Source: Yoonia rosea
GTDB taxonomy: Bacteria > Pseudomonadota > Alphaproteobacteria > Rhodobacterales > Rhodobacteraceae
Reading direction: 5' to 3'
NCBI RefSeq assembly: GCF_900156505.1
Contig: NZ_FTPR01000001.1
Coordinates: forward strand, 124,001-188,000
Length of the DNA stretch: 64,000 bases
In this document: positions 37,620 through 45,441 of the stretch, piece by piece
How the letters are laid out: each line of letters begins with the position of its first letter
Numbering within the stretch: position 1 is the stretch's first letter
Position numbers and translations under genes: made by a program
Notes under the pieces: generated by a model
The model's input: the letters and a program-made list of their open reading frames with translations, nothing else
What the model was told of the DNA's origin: nothing
The model's database searches: none

Positions 37620-37653
37620 CAGATCTGCCTAAAGGGAGGAGGTAGCAGATCTG
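37620..37653 (-). ncRNA. CcsR-like hairpin, unit nearest the DUF1127 gene
   Basis: A perfect 9-base stem, CAGATCTGC with GCAGATCTG (arms 37645-37653 and 37620-37628). The loop carries CCTCCTCCC at 37634-37642. It begins 10 bases past the DUF1127 stop. Confidence 0.78.
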
Positions 37654-37663
37654 AATTCGTGAA

Positions 37664-37891
37664 TTACTTTCCGTATGCCGCTTCATAGGCGACGGACTTG
37701 ATCATGCTGCGCGACATGCCCAAATCGTTAAGGTCACGTGACGACAAGCTCTGCAGTTCGCTCAGCGTCTGGTTATAAACGCGGCGCTTTGCAGCTTTTA
37801 CGGCGAGCTCTGCGCGGAATGACGCAATGCGCTCACCCAGAGAAGTGCCAGCGAAGAATGTTTCGGTACGAACGGTCATTTTACTACTCAT
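37664..37891 (-). CDS. DUF1127 domain-containing small protein heading the sRNA array
   Basis: A 75-residue protein. The DUF1127 core is at the C-terminal half: LSELQSLSSRDLNDLGMSRSMIKSVAYEAAYGK, a short helical, Arg-containing motif that in R. sphaeroides (CcaF1) has RNA-binding activity and matures or protects the CcsR RNAs. The N-terminal part has a long basic helix (SFRAELAVKAAKRRVYNQTL). The ATG at 37891 was taken; ATG 37879 has about as good a context. It is divergent from mrp and 10 bases ahead of the first hairpin, so protein and RNAs share a transcript. I could not define its promoter; heat-shock sigma control is expected from the known relative. Confidence 0.88.
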   Translation of the reverse strand: MSSKMTVRTETFFAGTSLGERIASFRAELAVKAAKRRVYNQTLSELQSLSSRDLNDLGMSRSMIKSVAYEAAYGK

Positions 37892-38125
37892 TGTCTATTG
37901 CGTTGCGGTCTGTGCCGCTGTGTTGTGACCAAGATGTATGATGATGCTGCAGTTGCACAATAGATCATTCTGCAATGCAGCTATGCGGTAAATGCATAAG
38001 CATTCCTGACCTATTGTTAAGAAACTGTCACAAAATTGGGCATCGGCGCCCGAGGCCTTGCGCTCCTACATAAACCTGCCAAAGGTTGGCGCGAATTTGA
38101 ACACAAACGAAACAAGGGTCCTGCA

Positions 38126-39199
38126 ATGGCTGTCACACGCGATGAAATTTTAGGCGCTCTGTCCCGACTCACTTTGCCCGGTGGCGAGGATCTCGTGTCG
38201 CGCGACATGATCCGTGCCTTGACGATTGAGGGTGGTGCGGTGCGTTTCGTGATTGAGACGACCGATCCGGCCGAGGCCGCCAAAATGGATGGGATCCGCC
38301 GCGCAGCCGAGGATATCGTGCGCCGCCTGCCGGGGGTAGAGACGGCCTCAGCCGTTCTCACGGCGCATGGTCCGGCACCAAAACCCGCCGCGCCGCCTTC
38401 GCTGAAGGTCGGGCGCCACCCGACGCCGCAGGCCGGGCCCGCAAAGGTGTCCGGTGTTGATCGCATTCTGGCGATTGGTTCAGGCAAGGGCGGGGTCGGT
38501 AAATCAACCGTGTCTTCCAATCTTGCGGTTGCACTTGCGCGCGAGGGGCGTCGGGTGGGCCTGCTGGATGCGGATATCTATGGACCTTCTCAGCCCCGCA
38601 TGATGGGCGTGAACAAACGCCCCGGCAGCCCCGATGGCAAAACCATCATTCCCTTGCAGGCGCATGGTGTGACCATGATGTCCATCGGTCTGATGATGGA
38701 AGAAGGCAAAGCCGTTGTCTGGCGTGGACCAATGTTGATGGGGGCATTGCAGCAGATGCTCGGGCAGGTCCAATGGGGTGAACTTGACGTGCTGATCGTC
38801 GATCTGCCGCCCGGGACAGGTGATGTACAGTTAACGCTTTGCCAGAAAACAGAGCTGACCGGTGCGATCGTCGTTAGTACGCCGCAGGATGTGGCGTTGA
38901 TTGATGCACGTAAGGCGCTTGATATGTTCAACAACCTAGGCACACCTGTTCTGGGGCTGATCGAGAACATGTCGACTTTCCACTGCCCGAACTGCGGGCA
39001 TGAATCGCAGATATTCGGTCATGGTGGCGTTGCGGCCGAGGCTGACAAGATCGGAGTTCCGTTTCTGGGCTCTTTGCCGATTGATCTTGATACGCGTCTT
39101 GCGGGGGATGGTGGCACGCCGATTGCGGCGGGCGATGGGCCGATGGCCGATGCCTACCGCGCCTTGGCGCGCCGCTTTATCACAGGTGGCATGGCCTGA
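38126..39199 (+). CDS. apbC: Mrp/ApbC family Fe-S cluster carrier ATPase
   Basis: A 357-residue P-loop protein that carries and transfers [4Fe-4S] clusters. An N-terminal MIP18 (DUF59) domain (residues 1-85: [20 protein letters not shown]) is followed by a proline-rich linker. The deviant Walker A is [21 protein letters not shown] (from about 115), with [27 protein letters not shown] and the cluster-binding CPNC in [19 protein letters not shown]. The ATG at 38126 was chosen from the family N-terminus; the frame is open further upstream. It overlaps the GNAT gene by one base. Confidence 0.94.
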   Translation: MAVTRDEILGALSRLTLPGGEDLVSRDMIRALTIEGGAVRFVIETTDPAEAAKMDGIRRAAEDIVRRLPGVETASAVLTAHGPAPKPAAPPSLKVGRHPTPQAGPAKVSGVDRILAIGSGKGGVGKSTVSSNLAVALAREGRRVGLLDADIYGPSQPRMMGVNKRPGSPDGKTIIPLQAHGVTMMSIGLMMEEGKAVVWRGPMLMGALQQMLGQVQWGELDVLIVDLPPGTGDVQLTLCQKTELTGAIVVSTPQDVALIDARKALDMFNNLGTPVLGLIENMSTFHCPNCGHESQIFGHGGVAAEADKIGVPFLGSLPIDLDTRLAGDGGTPIAAGDGPMADAYRALARRFITGGMA

Positions 39200-39681
39200 T
39201 GATCCGCAAGGTGCAGCCTGCGGATTTTGATGCCATCTGGCCGCTGCTGCGTGATGTGTTCCGTGCCGGCGATACCTATGCCGTCGATCCCGCAATCAGC
39301 AAGGCGGACGCGCTGCGCTATTGGACGGGTGGTGTGGCCTGTTACGTGGCCGAGGACGCGCGGGGGATCATCGGCACCTACTATATCAAGACAAACCAGG
39401 CTGGCGGCGGCGCGCATATCTGCAACTGCGGCTACATCGTGGCACCCGCCGCGCGCGGGCAGGGACTGGCCGCGCAGATGTGCGTGCACAGCCAGAACGC
39501 GGCCCGCGCGCTGGGCTACCTTGCGATGCAATTCAATTTTGTCCTTGCCAGCAATACCGGCGCTGTCCAGCTGTGGCATCGGTTGGGTTTTACCACGGTT
39601 GGTACGATCCCCGATGCGTTTGCGCATCCGGCACAGGGCTTTGTTGACGCCTATGTCATGCATAAACGCCTGAGTGATTAG
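39199..39681 (+). CDS. GNAT family N-acetyltransferase
   Basis: A 160-residue single-domain acetyltransferase. Segment ICNCGYIVAPAARGQGLAAQMCVHSQNAARALGYLAMQFNFV holds the acetyl-CoA pyrophosphate loop (R-G-Q-G-L-A), then NTGAVQLWHRLGFTTVGTIPDAF is the usual late motif B. The substrate is unknown; relatives act on small amines or protein N-termini. Its ATG shares one base with the mrp stop. A hairpin with T tail about 80 bases after its stop probably ends the unit. Confidence 0.88.
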   Translation: MIRKVQPADFDAIWPLLRDVFRAGDTYAVDPAISKADALRYWTGGVACYVAEDARGIIGTYYIKTNQAGGGAHICNCGYIVAPAARGQGLAAQMCVHSQNAARALGYLAMQFNFVLASNTGAVQLWHRLGFTTVGTIPDAFAHPAQGFVDAYVMHKRLSD

Positions 39682-39763
39682 CGCGGCGGCGATGAAAACC
39701 GCGTCAGACCGCCAGCAAGCGGGTCCGGCTCTCTCTTTTTAGATTCACTTCGGGATTTCATGG

Positions 39764-39791
39764 AATCCGGTTCTGATACGAATCGGATTTT
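39764..39791 (+). terminator. Candidate rho-independent terminator after the mrp-GNAT unit
   Basis: AATCCGGTTC (39764-39773) pairs with GAATCGGATT (39780-39789) with one G-U, six-base loop, followed by TTTTG TTG. A second, weaker hairpin lies at 39707-39725. Confidence 0.5.
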
Positions 39792-40069
39792 GTTGAGATT
39801 CGGCAGACAACGCGGGTAAAGTGAACGTCTCGCCCGTCTTCAACAGCGGTGGCTACCGGTCGTATCTGAAAAAAGTGCCGTTTTACAGCTCATCGTCGAA
39901 ATCATTTTTTCGCACTACATATTGTGCCATATCCACAAAGTTTTCCCACAAATATGATCTATCTGCTCAATTTCTTCTAGATGTTGTTCGCGGTGTAGCC
40001 CTGAAACACCATGTAGTACCATAAAATCCCAAAAAACTGTTGATCGAAGCGGCAACTGGTGCCACAACT
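39792..40069. other. Gene-free stretch upstream of the mraZ leader RNA
   Basis: AT-richer than its surroundings. The only reading frame of note (39821-40024) has no RBS or family pattern. It should contain the promoter of the leader RNA and of the dcw cluster, but I could not fix a confident -35/-10 pair. Confidence 0.5.
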
Positions 40070-40278
40070 GTTTCACGGTAATGACGAACACGACTTCAAA
40101 GGGGCATCTTAAGAACCCCAACCGGCAAAAGCAGGTTTCATACAGGCTTCGCCATTACCGAAACTAGATCCGGCGCGTGAGCGAGCAGACATCCCCCCAG
40201 GTGGCACGCGCAGTCGGACTTCCCTTCAAGGGACGAGGCGGCGGATTGATCAGTGGCAGCAGATCAATCCGCCGTTTT
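40070..40278 (+). ncRNA. UpsM-like small RNA from the mraZ 5' leader (5' end approximate)
   Basis: In R. sphaeroides the abundant UpsM RNA is made from the leader upstream of mraZ and ends at a strong terminator. Here the same position holds a short internal hairpin (TCCCTT-c-AAGGGA around 40221-40233) and a perfect terminator at 40239-40278, 45 bases ahead of mraZ. The 5' end is set only by assuming a similar length of about 200 nt. Position and terminator are seen; identity is inferred. Confidence 0.55.
40239..40278 (+). terminator. Perfect 13-base terminator hairpin between the leader RNA and mraZ
   Basis: CGGCGGATTGATC (40239-40251) and GATCAATCCGCCG (40262-40274) pair without mismatch around a 10-base loop, followed by TTTT. 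Strong enough that dcw transcription from upstream must be read-through or attenuated. Confidence 0.8.
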
Positions 40279-40323
40279 CACATCTAAGGCAAATTTCGGG
40301 GGTTATTGAGGGCGCAGGGTACA

Positions 40324-40815
40324 GTGGTTCTGAGTTTTACAGGCACACACACCCAAAAGGTGGACGGAAAGGGGCGCATGTCGATCCCTGCTGATTTCCG
40401 CCGTGTGCTTGAAGCTGGCGATCCTGAATGGACCCCTGGTCTTTTCCCGCGCATGTATCTGCTTTACGGCGACCACCTGAAAAATAATTTGCAGGGCTAC
40501 ACCGTTGAGGAATTCAACGCGCTGGCCGCCCAGATCAAAGCCTTGCCGCGCGGGTCTGCGCGCAAGCACAAATTGTCCCTTCTGGTTTTGGGCCAGTCGA
40601 TCAAGCTCGACATTGATAAAGACGGGCGCACCGTCATGCCGCTCAAGCAGCGCGAAAAGCTGGGCCTGACCGATGGCGAACTGACCTTCGTGGGTCTCGG
40701 TGACTATTTCGAGATTTGGAAAGCGGATGTCTTTGGGAAAGTAAGCGAGACTGTCACTGACTGGCTGGACGAGCAGGGGGAAGATTTTGACCCGCTCATC
40801 CTCTTGGATGAATGA
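40324..40815 (+). CDS. mraZ: Transcriptional regulator MraZ
   Basis: A 163-residue DNA-binding protein with two AbrB-like repeats that sets the level of dcw transcription. The first repeat has THTQKVDGKGRMSIPADFRRVL, the second SIKLDIDKDGRTVMPLKQREKLGL followed by FVGLGDYFEIWKADVF. Start: GTG 40324 with AGGG five bases ahead gives the family N-terminus (VVLSFTGTHTQKVDG); a TTG at 40306 would add six residues. First gene of the cluster, 3 bases ahead of rsmH. I see no clear MraZ box in the leader. Confidence 0.93.
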   Translation: MVLSFTGTHTQKVDGKGRMSIPADFRRVLEAGDPEWTPGLFPRMYLLYGDHLKNNLQGYTVEEFNALAAQIKALPRGSARKHKLSLLVLGQSIKLDIDKDGRTVMPLKQREKLGLTDGELTFVGLGDYFEIWKADVFGKVSETVTDWLDEQGEDFDPLILLDE

Positions 40816-40818
40816 CCC

Positions 40819-41799
40819 ATGTCTGCTGCCGCTGAAAAATCACCACATATCCCCGTACTGATCAGACCGCTCATTGCAGCGGTCTCGCCCGTTTCCGGGG
40901 TCTGGCTGGATGGCACGTTTGGAAACGGTGGCTATACGCGCGCACTTCTGGCGGCGGGGGCGGATAAGGTCATTGGCGTAGACCGTGATCCTTTGGCCTT
41001 TGAGATGGCTGCGGACTGGATCGCCGACTATGGCGACCGGATTGAAACAGTCGCGGGTGTCTTTTCGAAACTGGACGAATATGGCGCTGATCTCGATGGT
41101 GTTGTGCTCGATCTCGGGGTCAGTTCCATGCAGCTTGATCTGGCAGAGCGCGGCTTTTCTTTCATGCGCGATGGGCCGCTCGATATGCGGATGTCGCAGG
41201 ACGGCCCCTCTGCGGCTGATCTGTGCAATGGCGCGGATGAGGCCGAATTGGCCGACATCATCTATCTCTACGGCGAAGAACGTGCATCGCGGCGGATCGC
41301 CAAGGCGATTGTCGCGGCGCGTCCGCTGACAACGACCCTGCAACTGGCCAAAATCGTTGAAGGCTGCCTGCCGCGCGCCAAACCCGGCCAATCGCATCCC
41401 GCGACGCGCACTTTTCAGGCCCTGCGCATTGCGGTGAACAACGAATACGGCGAGTTGGCGGAAGGGCTGATGGCCGCTGAACGCGCCTTGAAACCTGGTG
41501 GTCAACTGGCTGTCGTGACCTTCCATTCCGTCGAGGACCGGATGGTCAAACGGTTCTTGCAGGCGCGGTCCGGCAACACGGCCAATGCGAACCGCTATGC
41601 GCCAGAGATAGAACAGGTGACGCCTGCATGGCGGATTGAAAAGCGCAAGGCGATCGGGCCGGATGAACAGGAACTGGCCGAAAATCCAAGGTCGCGTTCC
41701 GCCAAGTTGCGGGTCGCCATCCGCACCGATGCACCAGCCGAAGCGATTGATCCCGCTGACTTGGGTATGCCGATGAAAAAGAAGAAAGGGGGCAGATAA
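40819..41799 (+). CDS. rsmH: 16S rRNA (cytosine(1402)-N(4))-methyltransferase
   Basis: A 326-residue SAM-dependent enzyme that methylates C1402 in the ribosomal P site. SAM motif [22 protein letters not shown] (about residue 26), the acidic [10 protein letters not shown], the [32 protein letters not shown] block and [40 protein letters not shown] are all family landmarks. The end is basic (MKKKKGGR). Its TAA is followed at once by the GTG of ftsL. Confidence 0.96.
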   Translation: MSAAAEKSPHIPVLIRPLIAAVSPVSGVWLDGTFGNGGYTRALLAAGADKVIGVDRDPLAFEMAADWIADYGDRIETVAGVFSKLDEYGADLDGVVLDLGVSSMQLDLAERGFSFMRDGPLDMRMSQDGPSAADLCNGADEAELADIIYLYGEERASRRIAKAIVAARPLTTTLQLAKIVEGCLPRAKPGQSHPATRTFQALRIAVNNEYGELAEGLMAAERALKPGGQLAVVTFHSVEDRMVKRFLQARSGNTANANRYAPEIEQVTPAWRIEKRKAIGPDEQELAENPRSRSAKLRVAIRTDAPAEAIDPADLGMPMKKKKGGR

Positions 41800-42159
41800 G
41801 TGCGTGGTTTGTTTTATGTTCTGACTGCTTTGGCCGTCATGGGGCTCGCGTTTTGGGCCTATCAGGAGAATTACAAAACCCAGGCGGCGATCGCCGAGGT
41901 GCGTGGTCTACATGGGGAAATCGGCGCGGCACATGAACGGATCAGCATGTTGCGTGCCGAATGGGCCTATCTGAACCGCCCTGATCGTCTGGCCGATCTT
42001 GCGGACCTGAATTTCGATCGCTTGGGCCTTTTGCCACTGATGCCAGACGCTTTCGGCGCGGTCGATCAAATCATCTATCCACTGCCGCCCATCTTGCCGA
42101 TCACAAACCCGATCGAACTGTCGTATGATCAACTCAAAGCGATGGAGAACGATCTGTGA
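41800..42159 (+). CDS. ftsL: Cell division protein FtsL
   Basis: A 119-residue bitopic inner-membrane protein of the divisome. GTG start straight after the rsmH stop; a single membrane helix at residues 3-22 (LFYVLTALAVMGLAFWAYQE), then a periplasmic coiled coil (QAAIAEVRGLHGEIGAAHERISMLRAEWAYLNRPDRLADLADL). It recruits FtsWI together with FtsB and FtsQ. Low sequence conservation is normal for FtsL; order between rsmH and ftsI decides the call. Its stop overlaps the ftsI start by four bases (GTGA). Confidence 0.9.
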   Translation: MRGLFYVLTALAVMGLAFWAYQENYKTQAAIAEVRGLHGEIGAAHERISMLRAEWAYLNRPDRLADLADLNFDRLGLLPLMPDAFGAVDQIIYPLPPILPITNPIELSYDQLKAMENDL

Positions 42160-43940
42160 GCCGCATTCCCCTTCGTCCGCTGGCCCGTATCCTCAAAGCG
42201 CGCGCACGGGGTGAAAACCCCGACGCGATCGAAGCCGAAAACCGTGCCCGCCGGCACGAGGCAATGGCCGACAAGCAACGCCACCGTGCTGAAGGGCGTC
42301 TGCTGGTGCTGGGGCTTGCGTTTTTCTGTGCCTTTGGTGTCATTGGCATGCGCATGGGCACCTTGGCATCATCTGTGCCGGAAGAGCCGCGGGCCTCGGC
42401 CGTTGGCAACCCGATTATCGGGCAGCGCTCTGATATTGTTGATCGCAACGGACGTATTCTGGCGACCAACTTGCAAACGCATTCACTTTATGCGCATCCG
42501 CGCGACATGCTTGATCCGGCCAATGCGGCCAAACAGCTTGCGCAGATTTTCCCCGAGCTGGATGAAGCAGAGCTTTTGAAGGATTTCCAGGGCGACCGCC
42601 GTTTCCTGTGGATACGGCGTCAGATTAGCCCCGAGCAGATGCAGGCTGTGCATGATATCGGCTCGCCCGCTCTGCTTTTTGGGCCGCGCGAAATGCGGCT
42701 ATACCCCAACGGTCCTGTTGCGTCGCATATTCTGGGCGGTGCCAGCTATGGCCGCGAAGGTGTCGCCAGCGCTGAAGTCATCGGTGTGGCCGGGGTTGAA
42801 CGCCAGTTCGACAGCTATTTGCGTGATCCCGCGAATGAAGGCGCGCCACTGCAGTTGTCGCTTGATCTGACCGTTCAGGCCGCAGCCGAGCAGGTGTTGG
42901 CCGGTGGCATGTCGATCATGAATGCCAAAGGGGCTGCCTCGGTTCTGATGGATATCCACACCGGCGAGATCATTTCGATGGTCTCACTGCCCGACTTTGA
43001 CCCCAACAACCGCCCGCGTGTCCTGACGACAGGCGACCAGTCGGATAGCCCCCTGTTTAACCGCGCGGTGCAAGGCGTTTATGAGCTTGGTTCGGTCTTC
43101 AAGATATTCACGACCGCACAGGCGATGGAGCTTGGCCTTGTCAACGCCAATACCATGATCGACACCCAAGGTCCGCTGACATGGGGCCGGTTCCGCATTC
43201 GTGACTTCCATGATTACGGCCCGGAGCTCAGCACCACGGACGTGATTGTCGAAAGTTCAAACATCGGGACGGCACGGATCGCGATGCAGATTGGCGCCGA
43301 ACGTCAGCGTGCGTTTCTGGGTTCGCTCGGATTTCTGGAACCGACGCCATTGGAAATGGTTGAGGCGCCAACCGGGCGCCCCTTGCTGCCACCAAATTGG
43401 TCCGAGATTTCGACAATGACGATTTCTTATGGTCACGGTCTGTCCACGTCGCCGGTCCATCTGGCGGCGGGCTATGCCTCGCTCTTGAATGGCGGAACGC
43501 GCGTCACGCCAACTCTGCTGCGCCGGACCACTACAGAGCAAGGCCCGCGGGTCGTGTCCGAGGCTGTGAGTGCGGCGTCGCGCAGCATGCTACGGCAGGT
43601 GGTTGAGCGCGGAACGGCCTCTTTCGCAGAGGTCGAGGGCTATGCTGTCGGTGGCAAAACGGGAACTGCAGATAAGCCGCGCGCCGCAGGTGGCGGATAC
43701 TATGATGATAAGGTCATCTCGACTTTTGCATCTGTGTTCCCTGCCAATGATCCGCAGTACGTTCTGGTCGTCACGCTGGACGAGCCATCAGAGAATTCAG
43801 GCGCCGAGCCGCGCCGCACTGCGGGTTGGACTGCCGTGCCGATTGCAGCCGAAATGATCCGGCGGACAGCGCCTCTTTTGGGGCTGCGACCACAAGTAGA
43901 CAGGCCTCAGCCGGTCGGTGTAACACTGACCTCAAACTGA
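42156..43940 (+). CDS. ftsI: Peptidoglycan transpeptidase FtsI (PBP3)
   Basis: A 594-residue septal class B penicillin-binding protein, GTG start. One membrane helix at about 48-68 (LLVLGLAFFCAFGVIGMRM) is followed by the dimerisation domain (RSDIVDRNGRILATNLQTHSLYAHP). The transpeptidase domain has the active Ser-X-X-Lys in YELGSVFKIFTTAQ, SSN in VESSNIGTARIAM and KTGT in VGGKTGTADKP. A long N-terminal cytosolic part of 45 basic residues is present. It cross-links septal peptidoglycan with FtsW. Confidence 0.95.
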   Translation: MSRIPLRPLARILKARARGENPDAIEAENRARRHEAMADKQRHRAEGRLLVLGLAFFCAFGVIGMRMGTLASSVPEEPRASAVGNPIIGQRSDIVDRNGRILATNLQTHSLYAHPRDMLDPANAAKQLAQIFPELDEAELLKDFQGDRRFLWIRRQISPEQMQAVHDIGSPALLFGPREMRLYPNGPVASHILGGASYGREGVASAEVIGVAGVERQFDSYLRDPANEGAPLQLSLDLTVQAAAEQVLAGGMSIMNAKGAASVLMDIHTGEIISMVSLPDFDPNNRPRVLTTGDQSDSPLFNRAVQGVYELGSVFKIFTTAQAMELGLVNANTMIDTQGPLTWGRFRIRDFHDYGPELSTTDVIVESSNIGTARIAMQIGAERQRAFLGSLGFLEPTPLEMVEAPTGRPLLPPNWSEISTMTISYGHGLSTSPVHLAAGYASLLNGGTRVTPTLLRRTTTEQGPRVVSEAVSAASRSMLRQVVERGTASFAEVEGYAVGGKTGTADKPRAAGGGYYDDKVISTFASVFPANDPQYVLVVTLDEPSENSGAEPRRTAGWTAVPIAAEMIRRTAPLLGLRPQVDRPQPVGVTLTSN

Positions 43941-43953
43941 TCGAGGGCGGGCA

Positions 43954-45441
43954 ATGAAATCACTGGCGGAACTTGGGCTGACAGCACGCGGTGGCGCTGA
44001 GGCGCAGATCACGGGGCTGACCGTGGATAGCCGCGAGGTGAAGCCGGGGTATCTCTTTGCCGCGCTGCCCGGTGCCCGTGTACACGGCGGCGAATTTATC
44101 CAATACGCATTGCGCATGAAGGCCGCCGCTATTTTGACCGATGCGAAAGGTGCCGAGATTGCCGCCAAAGAGCTGGCTGGTAGCGATGCTGCACTGATCG
44201 TGGCGCAAGATCCGCGTGCAACGCTCGCGCAAGCAGCGTCGCTTTGGTTCGGCGCGCATTCTGCCACAGTCGTGGCCGTCACCGGCACCAATGGCAAAAC
44301 ATCTGTCACGACGTTTTGCCGCCAAATCTGGGAAGAACTGGATTTGCCTGGTGTGAACCTTGGCACGACTGGCGTAGAGGGCGCGTGGAACCACCCGCTC
44401 AAACACACCACGCCGGAACCGATCACGCTGCACCGTGTGCTGGCCGAGGCGGCACAAAACGGTATCACCCATGTCGCGATGGAGGCTTCATCGCACGGGT
44501 TGGATCAGCGCAGGCTGGATGGCGTGATTTTGGCGGCGGCGGGGTTTTCGAACTTCAGTCAGGACCACCTTGATTATCATGAAACCTTTGAGGCCTACTT
44601 CGACGCCAAGATGGGTCTGTTTCGCCGTGTCCTGTCCGAGGATGGCGTCGCAGTCATCAATCTGGACGATCCTAAAGGGCCGGAAGTTGCAGCAATCTGC
44701 ACCGCCCGCGGCCAAGAGGTGATCGGCGTCGGCCGCCACCCTGATGCACGCTTGCGCCTGACCGGACAGCGCTTTGATGCAACAGGGCAGGACCTGCTTT
44801 TTGAATGGCAAGGGCGCGCGCGCCAGACACGGCTTGACCTGCTTGGCGGGTTTCAGGCCGACAATGTCTTGCTGGCTGCCGCCTTGGTCATTGCAGCAGG
44901 TGCAGACGCGGCGGATGTGTTCGATACCTTGCAGTACCTTACGACGGTACGGGGCAGGATGGAGCTTGCTGCGACACGCGAAAGCGGCGCTGCGGTATTT
45001 GTGGATTATGCCCATACCCCTGACGCGATTGAAACCGCCCTGAAGGCGATGCGCCCGCATGTGTTGGGGCGGATCGTTGTCATTGTCGGCGCGGGTGGTG
45101 ACCGCGATGTGGGCAAGCGGCCTTTGATGGGGGCGGCTGCGGCACGCAATGCGGATACGGTGATCGTGACCGATGACAACCCGCGCTCTGAGGACCCCGC
45201 TGCAATCAGGTCAGCCGTGATGGCGGGTGCGCTGAACGCAGGTGGCACGCAAAGCATCAGCGAAGTAGGCGACCGCGCCGAAGCAATTTTGCGCGGCATA
45301 GATATGCTGGGGGCAGGGGATGCCTTGTTGATCGCGGGCAAGGGCCACGAAACAGGTCAGACCGTGGGGGACACCGTCCTGCCATTTGATGACGTGGAAC
45401 AGGCGAGCGTGGCTGTCGCTGCGTTGGAGGGTTGGGTATGA
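43954..45441 (+). CDS. murE: UDP-MurNAc-tripeptide synthetase (meso-DAP adding)
   Basis: A 495-residue Mur ligase that adds meso-diaminopimelate to UDP-MurNAc-L-Ala-D-Glu with ATP. The order is an N-terminal UDP-binding domain (VDSREVKPGYLFAALPG), the ATP site VTGTNGKTSVTTFC, NFSQDHLDYHETFEAYFDAK, and the C-terminal domain with FVDYAHTPDAIETAL. The DAP-binding motif is present as TDDNPRSEDP, pointing to DAP and not lysine. Its TGA overlaps the murF ATG. Confidence 0.96.
   Translation: MKSLAELGLTARGGAEAQITGLTVDSREVKPGYLFAALPGARVHGGEFIQYALRMKAAAILTDAKGAEIAAKELAGSDAALIVAQDPRATLAQAASLWFGAHSATVVAVTGTNGKTSVTTFCRQIWEELDLPGVNLGTTGVEGAWNHPLKHTTPEPITLHRVLAEAAQNGITHVAMEASSHGLDQRRLDGVILAAAGFSNFSQDHLDYHETFEAYFDAKMGLFRRVLSEDGVAVINLDDPKGPEVAAICTARGQEVIGVGRHPDARLRLTGQRFDATGQDLLFEWQGRARQTRLDLLGGFQADNVLLAAALVIAAGADAADVFDTLQYLTTVRGRMELAATRESGAAVFVDYAHTPDAIETALKAMRPHVLGRIVVIVGAGGDRDVGKRPLMGAAAARNADTVIVTDDNPRSEDPAAIRSAVMAGALNAGGTQSISEVGDRAEAILRGIDMLGAGDALLIAGKGHETGQTVGDTVLPFDDVEQASVAVAALEGWV

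Larger units (their letters stand above)
37344..37653 (-). repeat. Array of seven tandem CcsR/cuckoo-type small RNA hairpins
   Basis: Seven short hairpins, each with CTCCTCCC (six with CCTCCTCCC) in the loop on the minus strand, directly follow the DUF1127 gene. The stems differ in sequence but keep pairing. In units 1, 4 and 6 a base pair is C-A on the plus strand but G-U on the minus strand, so the minus strand is the RNA. The layout matches the CcsR1-4 RNAs of R. sphaeroides, which are cut from one transcript behind a DUF1127 gene under stress-sigma control. Here there are seven units instead of four. Confidence 0.85.

Noticed and set aside
37344..37653. Regularly spaced short repeats that could suggest a CRISPR array
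   Set aside because: The repeat core is only 8-9 bases, the flanks pair with each other, and no cas genes are near. Hairpin RNAs explain it better.
39821..40024. 67-codon frame in the mraZ upstream region
   Set aside because: No ribosome site, no family pattern and AT-rich surroundings; more likely leader or promoter DNA.
40279..40323. MraZ boxes between the leader terminator and mraZ
   Set aside because: No repeated TGGGN or GTGGG units could be found.
42156..43940. Possible disruption of ftsI because of the GTG start and long basic N-terminus
   Set aside because: The GTGA overlap with ftsL, the membrane helix and all three penicillin-binding motifs are intact, so the gene is normal.
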